A stretch of 64,000 nt of DNA from Hymenochaete sp. R1 (taxonomy: Eukaryota; Basidiomycota; Agaricomycetes; Hymenochaetales; Hymenochaetaceae). Position numbers and translations under genes: made by a program. Shown here piece by piece: positions 1-11,117 of the stretch (position 1 is the first letter of the stretch; every line of letters starts with the position of its first letter). Where the stretch lies: positions 62,001 to 126,000 of the forward strand of contig JAFREE010000030.1 of the NCBI GenBank assembly GCA_019400425.1. Reading direction: 5' to 3'. The notes beneath the pieces were generated by a model. It saw nothing but the letters and a program-made list of their open reading frames with translations. It did no database searches and was not told where the DNA came from.

Positions 1-1040
1 TTGCTCGTTCCGTGTCAGGTCCGACGAGACCGTCCTCCCCATCGCAATCTTCGATGTACCGATCCCCATTTAACTCTACGTTCGCTTCTCGTCAGAGGAC
101 GTCCAGTATGGCGTCGACGACTTCATCTATTGCGTCAGGAGGAAGACCGTCTCTAACAGTAAGGCGAACGTCCTCTACTTTTTCTGAAGCATCACGAGCT
201 GGAACTCCAACGAGCATGAAGAGAGGCTCGCTGAAAGGGGCGCTAAGGCAATCCTTTGGTCCTTTGCAGCGAGACACTCCAGAAGGACTGCAGAAGCAGA
301 GGAGAAAATATATTGCGAATCCAAAAAATAAACTAGATATGGCACTTGGCGACGTGATCAACAATCTATCGGCAGATATCAGTGTGGAAGCTGTTGCCGA
401 CTCATGGAAGGATAAAAGCGGGAAATATTGGATTGGTGGCGAGGAAGAACCCAAACTCTGTTTTTGTCGTATCCTCCGATCTCAAACGGTCATGGTTCGA
501 GGTACGATTTACTTTATCCCGTTGCAAACTACACTGACCGTGCTTCAAGTTGGTGGAGGATGGACTGAGCTGTCTAGGTCAGTCGTACCGTTCTTAGACA
601 ATATTAGGTTAAAATTTGTGCTTTCTAGATTTGTCAAGGATCACTTCGCGGATTCGTTCAGGGTTGCCCATGACACCCCACCACGGCTAGGTTCGAAAGA
701 AAAATGGATCAGTTCATCCACTTTGTTAGATATGGACAGTGGTAATGTTTCCAGAGGTTCGCCTGGTTCACCAGATTCACTGGGTCGGAAAATACCATCC
801 TTTTCGTTATCAACGCCAGATGGCTCTCGTCAATCTGGTTCGCCTAAATCAGCATCACCACTCACCCCGCTACAGTTCATCCGAAGAGCAGATGCTGACG
901 CCTCTGAAATTTCGCTATCATCCATCGCCGCTTCAAATGGACTGTCCATGTCTGACCTTTCCGGCCGTTCCAAGAGCCCTTCAGTAAAACCAAGAAAGTC
1001 GTTTACCAGTATACATTCGAGAGCCGCCTGGAGGCCTTGA
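1..1040 (+). CDS. GAR (Gas2-related) domain protein, 3' part, partial
   Basis: The reading frame is open to the left window edge, so the N terminus is missing. The visible protein starts with a Ser/Thr/Arg-rich disordered stretch, followed by a GAR domain with the marks KYWIG, PKLCFCRILRSQTVMVR and GGGWTELSRF. The domain only reads through when two introns are removed, 502-549 and 578-628; both are GT-AG and restore VMVR-VGGGWTELSR-FVKDHFADSFR. The tail is again Ser/Pro-rich and ends at a TGA. GAR domains bind microtubules in the Gas2 and spectraplakin families; that this protein links the cytoskeleton is inferred from the domain. Its 3' end converges on the FAR11 gene. Confidence 0.8.
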   Translation, partial: ARSVSGPTRPSSPSQSSMYRSPFNSTFASRQRTSSMASTTSSIASGGRPSLTVRRTSSTFSEASRAGTPTSMKRGSLKGALRQSFGPLQRDTPEGLQKQRRKYIANPKNKLDMALGDVINNLSADISVEAVADSWKDKSGKYWIGGEEEPKLCFCRILRSQTVMVRGTIYFIPLQTTLTVLQVGGGWTELSRSVVPFLDNIRLKFVLSRFVKDHFADSFRVAHDTPPRLGSKEKWISSSTLLDMDSGNVSRGSPGSPDSLGRKIPSFSLSTPDGSRQSGSPKSASPLTPLQFIRRADADASEISLSSIAASNGLSMSDLSGRSKSPSVKPRKSFTSIHSRAAWRP

Positions 1041-1335
1041 TCGTTTTTTGTCCCTTTTAGCTTTCGGAATGGCATTCCTTCGATTTTTAACTTAACGGAC
1101 TTCAGCTTCTTTACTTATTCACGATTTTTTGCTTGTTTGTTCTACATATATCTAATTCGATCTTGGACACATGACACACAATGTCAATCATCACTTGCTT
1201 TCCCATATTCTGGATCGTGATAGACGTGAACAATCTTGTTATCATCCAAAAACAATCTACCATTTAATGTGCACCCCCTCATACCCTATGTGTTATATTT
1301 TAGTAAAATGTGTCTTGGTTGTTCATGAGAGAAGC

Positions 1336-4300
1336 TCACCCATAAGCATATTCAACTTCGTCTACTCCTCCTCCTTGGCCGTAAGGGCCATCCTCTTCGC
1401 GAGGCATGGGGCCCATTTCCGGTTCTTCCTCACCTTCGAGATCGATGGGATTGTTGTCATTCAATTCAAGAGGAAGTACTGGACGTAAGCTGGATCCCGA
1501 GCTAGAACGTCTGTGTCCCCCGACCGGCGACTTTGGCAGTGCCGCCATTGTCTTGGGGCTCATGTGCTACAGTATGCATGATTAAAAACAGAATTATCAA
1601 AATTTCGATGTTTGAGACGAACCTCCCAATTATTACGGTTCTCGTCGATAGATTCACGATCGGAATCCAATCCAGGATCGAATTTGGCATCATCACCGAG
1701 CTCTCCAATCGACGCAATACTTTCACTGTCGGAGATACCATCGGCGAGTTCAGGACCCATGTGCGGCAGTCTGTGCCAAGCAGAACCCCCCGTGAATTGA
1801 CCCTCTGACAATCCATATGGATCTGAGATTCCGAGGTCGGAAAGATACTCTTCATATTCTTCTTCGAAAGCAATGTCTTCGGTTGTATATGGAAGAAAGA
1901 TAGATGGGTCCGGTGCCTGTGCTCGAACGGGAGGAAAAACATCTGCTTCCACTATATTGGGCGTGCCCAGCGGTCTTGTGATCGCCGAGAGCTCTGGTCC
2001 AGCGTGCAAATCTCCTAGAGGTACTGACAAGCTTGAAGACCGCCTGTGACTGTCACGGGTTGCCGCATGAACCACAGCCGGGCCATAACGCCTTGTGTTA
2101 TCTTTCAAGATGTCAATACGACCATTCCTGCCAATGATTGACAACTCACAGAATTTGACTAGCTTCCGAAGTGCTTGTTCTTGGGCCTAAAGCGAATCAG
2201 AAAGCTAGCTCTTAACGTGCAAGAAGCTCTGTTCTATCACATACCAAGGCATCTTGCGCGTCTTCAACTTCAGATCCCGTCAACCACTCCTCTCTCAAGT
2301 CAGGACGGCAGTTGAGGTAAATCGTTGTGATGCTTTTCATGTTCGCTATGCAAATCAATAAGACAGATGTGGACTCCAGGCTATATGCTGAGACTAACAT
2401 TGACGCCATTTTCGCCCACTATAGGGTACTTGGCTCTTAATGAGCTTTAGAACATATAGCTGAAGCATAGGATGCGAGACTTTCGTGATACGCTTTAACA
2501 CGGCCTGAAGGAAAGGTTGTGGTGAGCGACAATGAGTTAATTGTTACATGGGACGCAATTCAGTACGTACTGTACTTTTGTACTGAACTAGAAGCCAGAT
2601 GCGATGTGACCTGTGTTTAGATAACTTTTGCATTATCCTGACGAAGTTGATACTCGAGAAGAAGTTTCGCCATGAAAAGTCTGTGATAAGCTCAACCTCT
2701 TCCCCTTTACTATCATGCACGAAGGAAGGAGGACGCTGTTGATTGAGTATAGCATCCTCAAGCTTCGATGGTGAGGGATCTTTCGAATACCTGTGGCAAA
2801 ATTGGAAGAAACTAGTTTCAAGTGATGAGGGTATGCCTTACTACCATATTTCACACTTACTTATTTTCCGGACACTCGGCTTTTGAAAGCACCACGTGCG
2901 ACACTTCTTGAAGTGTAAACATCTTCAATATGAGGAGCAAGCAATTTGATTCCAGGAGTAGTTGACCGAGGTAATGGAATTTCATGGCATCTTCGGATAG
3001 TAAATCAACAGAGGAAATAGTATGCATAGGAGCTTTCTTACGCGATGTCTTGAACCACTTCAACGTGAGCAACAAGATGGCAGAAACTGCTTTCGACATA
3101 ATTTCTCGGTGTCGGGTCAAATCAATCTCCTCCAGTGTAGGTGGCGGTTGTGGAATCTGTTGCTCCGCTGAAATCCGCTCAGTGAAAATAATATGGCAAG
3201 TGCGAGCAACTCACGGGTACCAACGCCAGGTGGGAAAACATTTGAAGATGCTGACGGTGGTGGCGGATTCACACTATTAAGTGAGACGGTTGCGAGAAGC
3301 ATCTTCAAAAGTACTAGAACCAGCCCCGATAAATTTGGCAAGACAGCGTTCTGTGTAAACTGAGAGACTTATTCGAACAACAGCACGAAATCACTTACAT
3401 ATAATTGTTCAACACGCTTCAGACGCATTATGTCTTCCTTCCTCTCTTGGAGACGTTTGAACCTCTTTGCGTCAGCTTGAGACCAACTTGCGTTCATAGA
3501 TTGCAATTCTTCTTCAGCCTCTTCCAACTTCGCATTCAAAAGAGCGATATCAGGTAGAGTCTCGTCCGTCTCATCAGATTCAACGTTCGTCTTTGGCTCC
3601 GAGTACGCCGAGTAGGCGGATCCCAAATCTCGCCCATGCGTATTGAGACTCAGAACTGAATCAAAAGTTTCGAATTTGTTGTCTGATCCCGACAACCTCT
3701 GCAGCCCGCTTTCGCAGATCATGCACTCTTCTCGCGTCTGCCACATTTGGAGCAGAGAGAGACTGATGTGCATATGCTTGTTGTAGAGTCGGTCGGCTTC
3801 GTCGATAGCGTATGGGACCAAATTCGAACCTTTTGAGCCTCGCACTTGGGACTTGGAGAAAGGGAATAGGAATGGTCGCGTCTGGTCTGTTTGGTACTGC
3901 TGCTTCTTTGGCTTTGGAGAAGGAGGGGGAGGAGTAGGAGCTGGGGTAAGGGATTGGGGATTGGTACTATACGGCGGATTGCCCGTAGGAAACCCGGGAT
4001 GATCAGACATCGCCTGTTGGGAAGGTTGTTGGAATTCTGAATCGTCTCCGTGATGATAGTGATGTCGAACAGGTATAGGAGAGAATGCTTCTGCTAGTTT
4101 CAGAGGAGAGATCGGCTTTGGTGCTTTCAAGTCCAATGATATATGCGAGGCTTTGGGCTGAGACGCAAAGGTGGGATACTTCATGAATGTCTCTGACCTA
4201 AACGTTTGCATGTCAAAAGGCGAGGACTTGATTGGCAATGCTGAGTAAAAGTATAAGTGGATGGACTTGTGTAGTATACTCCTGCTTACTTTCTTTTCTC

Positions 4301-5491
4301 TCTGGTGGCAAGCTGGAAAATTCTCGAGTTAAACGCTTCACTCTAGCTAAATCCCGCGAGCCACCGCAGCACGCAAGTATAGATTTCCAAAGAAGGAGTA
4401 GAAGCTGATAAGGATTATGTGAGTCTCCAATGTGTATCAGTAATTGGATTTCAGCTTACTTTCTTCACAGGGTATCCCTTGAAACTTTTGTCACGTAAAC
4501 CGGCGACAGCGTTGAACAAGTATACAGGTAAGGGTGGATCAAGACTCACTGGACCTCTGTGTCAGCGCAGTGAAGGTATATAAACGCGACACGCACTCAA
4601 TTCCTCCGCAAAGCCTTCGCTGCCTTTCAGAACTTCAAGGAGGAAGTAGAGTATGCCGAAGTACACGGAAAGCTCCGTGTTGACTTCCTCAATGCAGTCT
4701 TGCTTTTCCGCTTCAGAAATCCTGAAGCGCGATGCCTCCGTACAGCTAAATTGATCCAAGTCAGCCACTTAGCCTCCCGAATGGCATACGCAACACCTTA
4801 GTAAATCATGTTTTGAACTGGCAAGCTTGATCGCCTCGACCACGAATGTCAAGCCGTTCATGCTCCGAACGATCTTGCAATTTTCTATGATCCAGTGCAG
4901 CTGGTATTCTGGTGAGATAGATTCGGCAAATACTCCTGCACAAAAAAGTCAGATCAACATAATGCGCCAACGTAGGTAACAGGTCGCATACCTTGCACTA
5001 CATAAAACAGCCTCCGTGCATTGGTGAACCGAGTGATCGCATCCTTGTGCTCAAGACTTTCAAGGAGCCTGTCAACATGTGCTTTACGTTGCGACAGAGA
5101 GCTTTGTGTCCATTCTAACGCAAATCATCAAAGCCGGGTAGGCCAACATTCAAAGGGTGACATACCGCCGGGAAAGGATCCTTCCCATGCCTTGAGGTTC
5201 TCACCACATTGTGGGGCTTCAATGTATGAAAAGAACTCGTTTAGTTCGGACATTATCGTATCTTCGTCCTCATACTTAAAGTCATATAGTTGCTCCTGTA
5301 ACAAATTTAGAATGCAGGACAAAAGCAAGTATCGTAGGACGTGCCTTTGGTCTTGCTGTAGAATTTACCATTGACCTGAGCTGTCCCAGAGTGATAGAGT
5401 CCAAGGAGCCCGGAGGTGGACCATTGTTATTGCCATTGTCATTATTATAGACTTGTCCGCCAGTGTTTGGCGCATTGAAAGAAAGGACCAT
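1336..5491 (-). CDS. FAR11: FAR11/STRIP homologue, STRIPAK complex subunit
   Basis: This is a long multi-exon gene. The start at 5491 opens MVLSFNAPNTGG. An intron then joins SM to EQLYDFKYEDED, the beginning of the N1221 domain, with FFSYIEAPQ and ENLKAWEGSFPG. The middle part carries KKLLLLLWKSILACCGG and a Pro-rich disordered region near 3900-4000. The C-terminal DUF3402 part shows YLNCRPDLREEWLTGSEVEDA near 2270. The last intron is 1567-1622, giving NNWE-HMSPKTMAALPKSPVGG, and the protein ends in an acidic Gly-rich tail. FAR11/STRIP1 (HAM-2 in Neurospora) is a scaffold of the striatin-PP2A complex that controls hyphal fusion, septation and fruiting. Identity rests on both diagnostic domains in the right order. 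Not every exon border was checked. Confidence 0.85.
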
Positions 5492-5687
5492 GGCAGTCGA
5501 GCAGCGAGAAACATAAATATATGTAAGGCAAGCTGGCAAACCGCGCACATCGCGTCGCGCGTCACAGACTCAAGTACCACGCCTCTTGCTTGCTCGAGGG
5601 TACGACACCTCTATAAAGATTCAGACGTACAAGTAGTACAATATTCGATATGCAACGTGAAGATGATAGGTTATAGTTGTTTCATCC

Positions 5688-6469
5688 TCAATTCATGTCT
5701 TTCGCATTACCCAGCACCCCCATCGCTGAAGTTCTCAGAGTTTGGACCGCCTCACTGCTGTTCTTGCCTCGCTCAGGCAGTACGCCCTGCTCAACCTCCG
5801 TCTTATCGATGAAGCCTGCGATGTTGCCCAACGCAGATCCCACTACGTTGAGCTTTAGAGTATTTCCCCTTGTACGGGCAGAAAGAGTAAGATACGTGTA
5901 TCATCAAGTCAATCACGCTGGCTCACGTACTGCATTGCTTTCTGCAATCCTTTCATTTCCTCCTCGGACCACTGTATCCTCTTCTGTTGGGAATGGATTG
6001 TAGATAACACCTTCCCATCGCGCTTTTTTAACTCGTTACTGGACTCGCCGTTAGGTCTCGCCATCAAATAGACAACGAGGTTCTGTTCGACGTACCTTAG
6101 TTCCTCCATCTGGAGTTCAATGACGCCTAAACGAGCACTCTCCTTCAGAATCGAGCTCAGTAAATCGCCAGCCTCTAAGGCGACCTTGCTCAGTTGAGTT
6201 TGTAAGGAACCCAAGTCTGTTTGGAGCTGCTTCATGTCTCTTGAATGTTCGAATACCAGCTGCCTTTGAGCTGCCCGTTGGCGGCTGAGGATCGCGTCAA
6301 GGGCAATGTCGAACCGCATGAGGCGGCGGCGAACCATGAAGTAGGTAGGAAGTGTACATGCGGAAACTACGACAAAGGAGAAGCCCAAGAGACCAAACAA
6401 CGGACTGTATGATGATTTCCTCCGGTTGGAGCCTGAGGACGAGGATGAGAAAATGTTATGTGCAGGCAT
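5688..6469 (-). CDS. Small single-pass membrane protein with coiled coil
   Basis: I do not recognise the family. The protein starts MPAHNIFSSSSSG, has a basic RRK, then one hydrophobic segment at about residues 25-46 (FGLLGFSFVVVSACTLPTYF) followed by RRRL. The rest is a long amphipathic helix rich in Gln/Glu/Leu that is likely coiled coil. One intron with donor GTACGTG near 5930 and acceptor near 5868 joins KAMQ to GNTLKLNVVGSALGNIAGF. The stop is at 5688. The layout suggests a tail on one side of an organelle membrane, perhaps mitochondrial or ER, but nothing in the sequence fixes this. It sits 197 bp from the start codon of the FAR11 gene, on the same strand. Confidence 0.65.
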
Positions 6470-6830
6470 ACTTATATAAGTGAACGCTCAATGCAGAGAA
6501 TGAGATTTTGAAACCGAGACGTTGGGCATTACAACATAAATGATGATAAGGTCATTTACTCAGTCATCGCCACGCGCCAAACGGCAGTACTAGTACGTAT
6601 GCGACACCAGACACTGCGACGCCCTAAAGCGCGTAATCGTGCAATCAATTTTACAAGATACGTGTGGCCACTGCACTCGAACATCAACGAGCAGACCAAT
6701 GGTTAAAATACAACAGATCGAAGCAAGTATGAGACTGAACCGAATAAATCAAACGCATACTCAAAATACCTAAATCGAAAGCGCAAAACCCGTAAATTAG
6801 GGGGAAAATCTATCGTACTTCCCAATAAAA
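6470..6830. other. Intergenic, no gene seen
   Basis: This lies between the start of the membrane coiled-coil gene and the stop of the GW-rich gene. It is AT-rich, with no conserved frame and no repeat that I can see. Confidence 0.5.
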
Positions 6831-9207
6831 TCAAGCCCATCGAAGCCACTTCTTTTTCGTTGAAGTTGAGCGTGTCGGAGGGGGTAATTCTCTAAGCCCA
6901 AGTTGAAAATCCGAGCTTGACCATAAACACAGATGGACTCACTCGTCGATACGAATAGGATATTGCTCCTGTAAACCCGCAACAACTCGTACGACTTCGT
7001 TCTTATACGTCCGTCGTAGACGTTCAGGTATCAAGACCTTCCTTCTCCATACTGCCATACTCTTCTTTGACTCGGAAAGAAGAAACACGAAAACAATAAC
7101 CTGCATTGAAGGATCATAGAAAGCTAGGGATTCTTGCAGAGTTCTGTCAAAGGTGAGCTCTATCCTATCGTACGTCAACCAGTCAAAATATGGTTGCCCA
7201 AACGTAGTCCAGTCGTCGGCATTCGTAAATATGGCTCCTCGCTCCCTGGACTCTAAAAATTTGCTAAGCTTTAAACCAGTCAGACAGCAGGGTAGATTAT
7301 GAAGCATGAGAAACATACACCATAAGAAGCCAATTCAGATCTCATCATGTCTATCATGGCAAGTCTGGAAGCAACACGCTCATCTTGATCTGAACATCAT
7401 GATATCATCATCATCAGGTAAAGCCCGGGCTTCGAAGAGTGTGAGCTCTTACTTGGGTCGAAAGCCCAGAATATCCGATCTCGAGCGAGTCGTTGTCGTG
7501 AATAGAAGGCACTGCGAGCGGGGAGCAATGCCTCTTCTCTGGAGTCGAGCACACGAGTACGCTGATCCTTACGCGATGCTTTTGAAGTGATTGCGCTGCC
7601 CTGGGTAGCGTACATGTGCGTCCTCGACTGAGGTGTTCTTGCTTGAGATGCCCTCGAAAAAGATGTTAATGGTGGCTGGGCCCAAGCCGATTGAGAGTAG
7701 TCCTCAACGGCTTCAAGTTTGTTAGTCTCCCCAGGACCATCATGATGATTCGCCCCATTCGCATCCCAAGCCTCGTTTCTACCCCAGCTTTTCTTGTCTC
7801 CCCATCCTCCGGTGTCACCAAGTTCACCCCAACCACCATTGACAGCTTGTTCCTGCTCTTGGTGAATTTCGTGTTTCTCTAGTGCAAGTGCATTGGAATC
7901 GGGCCAGCCCGCCTCTTCAGGTTCGAGGTCTTTTTGTTTTTTCAACGTTTTCGATTTCTTCCTCTTCGGTTTCTGTACTTTATCGATATCGACCTCCTTC
8001 ACAGTTTTGCTCTTACTCTTGCGTTGGAAAAGCTTGCCGAATAATCTGCCCAAACCACCACGCTATAAGAAGTTCAGCTGTGGTAAAGCTCAACAACAAA
8101 ATTGCGATTACCTTCTTCCCTTTCCCTTCGTTATCCTCCTCTATAACTTCCGCGTTCCAGGCTCCCCAACTCTGAGACTGATCAAGGGGCGGGGCTTGAG
8201 CGGGATCACTGGCACCCCAACCTCCGCCCCAGCCACTCTGCTCTCTCGTGTCATTTATCCCAGAATCAAAACCCCCAGCCTGAGGGGTTACAATATTAGA
8301 GGGACCAGCTGCAGGTGCTTCCCAAGTTCCATTTCCCCAGGCCTGGCCTTCCTGATTCCATGCGTCACCTTGACCTGGTTGGCCCCACGAGCTCTCGTTA
8401 CCATGGCCGCTATGAGCCATCTTTCTCTGTCCTTTCTTTCCCTCGCTCTTTTTGTCAATAGCAATGCCTGACTGTGTGATATTTGCTCCCGTTTGAACGA
8501 CCGATGGTGCGCCCCACTGGGTCCATCCACCTCCATTCGCGCCCGACGTAGATTTGGAATCGTTATTGATCACAGCTTGCCCCCATGCACTTTGACCCTG
8601 TCCTTGTGCGTTTTGTTCCCAGGCTGAATATTCTCGTTGATGGTGGGTACTTTTGCGCTGTTTGGTAGGTTTGTCGAAGGTAGTGCGACTGGTTGAGCGC
8701 TGCCAGTGTTGTGGTTGTCCGTAAGCAGCGTTGCCCGCTCGTGTGTGCATTCGTTCCAGCTCTTCAGATAGTTGATCGTGCTGAGCTTTGCGTTGGTCGG
8801 CGAGGGCTTTGTACATGTGTCCAAGCGCAGCGGGAGTATTCAGTGTTTGGCCGTAAGCGCTGTTGTCCAAGGCCGAGGCATGTATTGAAGAGGGCCGCGC
8901 AGTTTGAGGTTGCCATTTGCTTGCGCCCATATCTTGGAGGGGCGGTGGTGGCGAGCCGGTAGACGGTTGGTTCGACGCACTATCTTCAGGCGCCAAAGGG
9001 TCGACCCAATCGTCGTTTTCACCGTCACCGTCGACGTTGTCGTTCCAGGTGCCCTGTCCCCAGGTAGTTTGTTGCCAACCTTGATTGCCTTTTGCTTCCG
9101 CGCTGTTATGAGTCGAGTATTGATGGTGATAAAACAGTTACACAGCACCCACCGTCTTCGTCCTCAACTCGAGCACGGTATCTCCCGTCTCTCGACATGG
9201 CCATCAT
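6831..9207 (-). CDS. GW/WG-repeat protein with conserved C-terminal domain, function unknown
   Basis: The start near 9207 gives MMAMSRDGRYRARVEDED, then a short intron. The first two thirds are disordered and rich in Gly, Gln, Ser and Trp. About 20 tryptophans sit in GW, WG, SW or AW contexts (TTWGQGTW, GGGWTQWGAP, SSWGQPGQ, SGWGGGWGAS, GGWGELGDTGGWGDKKSWG). A basic Lys-rich stretch (RKSKSKTVKEV, KPKRKKSKTLKK) follows near 7930-8040. The C-terminal part looks folded: FLESRERGAIFTNADDW, LTYDRIELTFDRTLQESLAFYDPSM, VWRRKVLIPERLRRTYKNEVVRVVAGLQ. The last intron likely splices IRIDE to LPPPTRS, ending at 6831. I recognise the layout as a common uncharacterised mushroom protein type but cannot name a function. 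GW repeats can bind Argonaute in other proteins; whether these do is untested. Confidence 0.7.
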
Positions 9208-9548
9208 AGCGACGACGCAGATTGAGCGCAAGCAGGAGGATATTGAGATGAAAGAGGGATGGAGTGACCCAAAAGGCGGTGACCAGAGTGACCTCTGAGG
9301 CGCCGAGGATGGTATTCAGTTGGTGACCCCGAAGCACCACGACAAAGTCTGGCAAAGCGGCGATATCATCACCGTGAGGCCAAAGAAAAGTATATTCTCG
9401 TCTGCCATGCTTGGTAGTACGTAGGCAGAGATTTATTTTGTACAAATTTTTGTTGATTCTGCAGAGTTACCCTTTGCAGGCACACACGAGTTCCAACGTG
9501 AGACCTCAACTTCATATCTACTCGAATTACAGTTACATACATTTTCTC
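9208..9548. other. Intergenic, promoter side of GW gene
   Basis: This is the upstream region of the GW-rich gene and the short 3' region of the dihydroorotase gene, both on the minus strand. No gene or repeat seen. Confidence 0.5.
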
Positions 9549-10819
9549 TTACATATCAGCCTGAATCTTCCAATTAATTTTCTTGCCAGCCATGAATGGG
9601 ATGATAGATTGTTCCCCTTGTATGAAGTGTTCAGCCACGAGTGCGACGCTTGACCGGCGTAGTGAAACAAATACATCAGGAGCAGGTTGCCCATAGAAAG
9701 CACGTCCATTCCCACTTACAAATGCCTCCAGCTTGTCCAATGCACCAAATGATTCAAGAAGGTGTGCAGTCAAAGGCAGAAGAATAGGCGACGTAAAAAC
9801 ACCAGCAGCGCACCCAGAGTGCGATGTTGACGTGGTTTTTGATTTGACGGGGTGCGGCGCGGAGTCCGAACCCAAGAAGAATCGAGGGTGACCTTGAAAA
9901 AGGTCAAAACTTATCATAACAGAGGAGCAGCTCCGTTCGTTTTACCTTCTACAATCACATCACGTAGCGCTTGTCGGTCATCCGGAAATTTGGCAACTGG
10001 TTTACAGAAGTGAAGCGATTGACCAGCCCAATCGTCGACGGTGAGAGCTAGATGGTGAGCTGTGATCGTACATCCCACAGTTGGCCCGAGGGCCTTCACT
10101 GTCTCGATAGCGGCTCTAGTAGTGGCATGTTCCAGCACAATTTTCAACCTCGGGAAATCGCAATGCAGTTTTATGAGGTGAGGCAGGAATCTGTCTTCGG
10201 CATTGAGAACGCAGGTGTTCTATTAGTATAGGTAAATAAGTGGATTATTTTTTCTTCCTGTTCATTCAGTGGGACCTACTTGATCGTGATTAGATGGCAT
10301 TTCGCCATGGAGATTAAGAACCATTCCAACTTCTTGCATAGTCTCAAAAATCGGGTAATACGCTTCGTAGGATTCGATACCTCCATCCGAGTTGGTCGTT
10401 ACCCCTTTCGGATACGATTTCACACCTTTAAAGAGGTGCTTCAGAAGGAAAGACAAAGAAACAGCCTTTATAAAGAATTACCGACTACACCGATTCTGTA
10501 AGCTTTCCTTATCTCATCCGGTGTTAAATCTCGAGACAGATAGAGCGTCATCAAATAAGTCGTGTTCGGATCGATGCGTTGTAATTCCGCTTTATACTTC
10601 ATGGCCATATCCGTTGTTGTGATTGGGGGCGTGAGGTTCGGCTATCGGTGGCGTTTGAGAATAAACTCCATATATATATAATCAAGGGCGAGAGACCATA
10701 ACGTAGGCGAGCTTGAAGCCTCCCGCACCAACGAGAGGAGCGACGAGAGAGCACATGTCGCCTTGCCGGAGGTGCGTGTGAAAGTCAGCAGGCGCTTTGA
10801 CTCGAACGATCTCTGTCAT
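9549..10819 (-). CDS. URA4: Dihydroorotase (pyrimidine synthesis)
   Basis: This enzyme converts carbamoyl-aspartate to dihydroorotate in de novo UMP synthesis. The sequence shows the metal-binding FHTHLRQGD near residue 14, the lysine loop VKSYPKGVTTNSDGG, the histidine motif LNLHGE, LEHATTRAA, ITAHHLALTVDDW and the active-site FLGSDSAPH. This is the short class II (E. coli pyrC/yeast Ura4) type, about 350 residues. I chose the ATG at 10819 (MTEIVRVKAPADF); an in-frame ATG at 10891 would add 24 unconserved residues. Several small introns break the frame, for example after MVSRP near 10682 and around the HGE motif. The kinesin-8 gene is divergent, 298 bp away. Confidence 0.92.
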
Positions 10820-11117
10820 TGTAACGTTCGCCAATTGAAAGGGGGTAAATTTTGAAGATAGCTCGGAAGACTTGGAGTTGTGATGGTTCAAGTTGTGAAC
10901 AAATTTGTGAGCAAGTGTGTGGCTTCAAGTTATAGGCTTTGAGGGGCTTTAGGGGGCTTTGTGGTTAACACGCCATCACATGACCACGTTCGACTTGGCC
11001 GCGCCGCGCTCCTGCTACACTTGTCACTTGTGTCTTGTCCACTTTCAACCTCTCACTGACTCTAGTACTCTTCCTGCCTCTCCCGAGCAGAATATCGATA
11101 CTGCCATTTTGGACGGC
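10820..11117. promoter_or_regulatory. Divergent promoter region, URA4 / kinesin-8
   Basis: This 298-bp gap lies between two start codons on opposite strands, so it must hold both promoters. No clear TATA box or named operator was seen. Confidence 0.5.

Noticed and set aside
7882..8471. Long plus-strand frames opposite the GW-rich gene
   Set aside because: They are shadows of Gly/Gln/Trp codon bias on the minus strand; they lack domain motifs.
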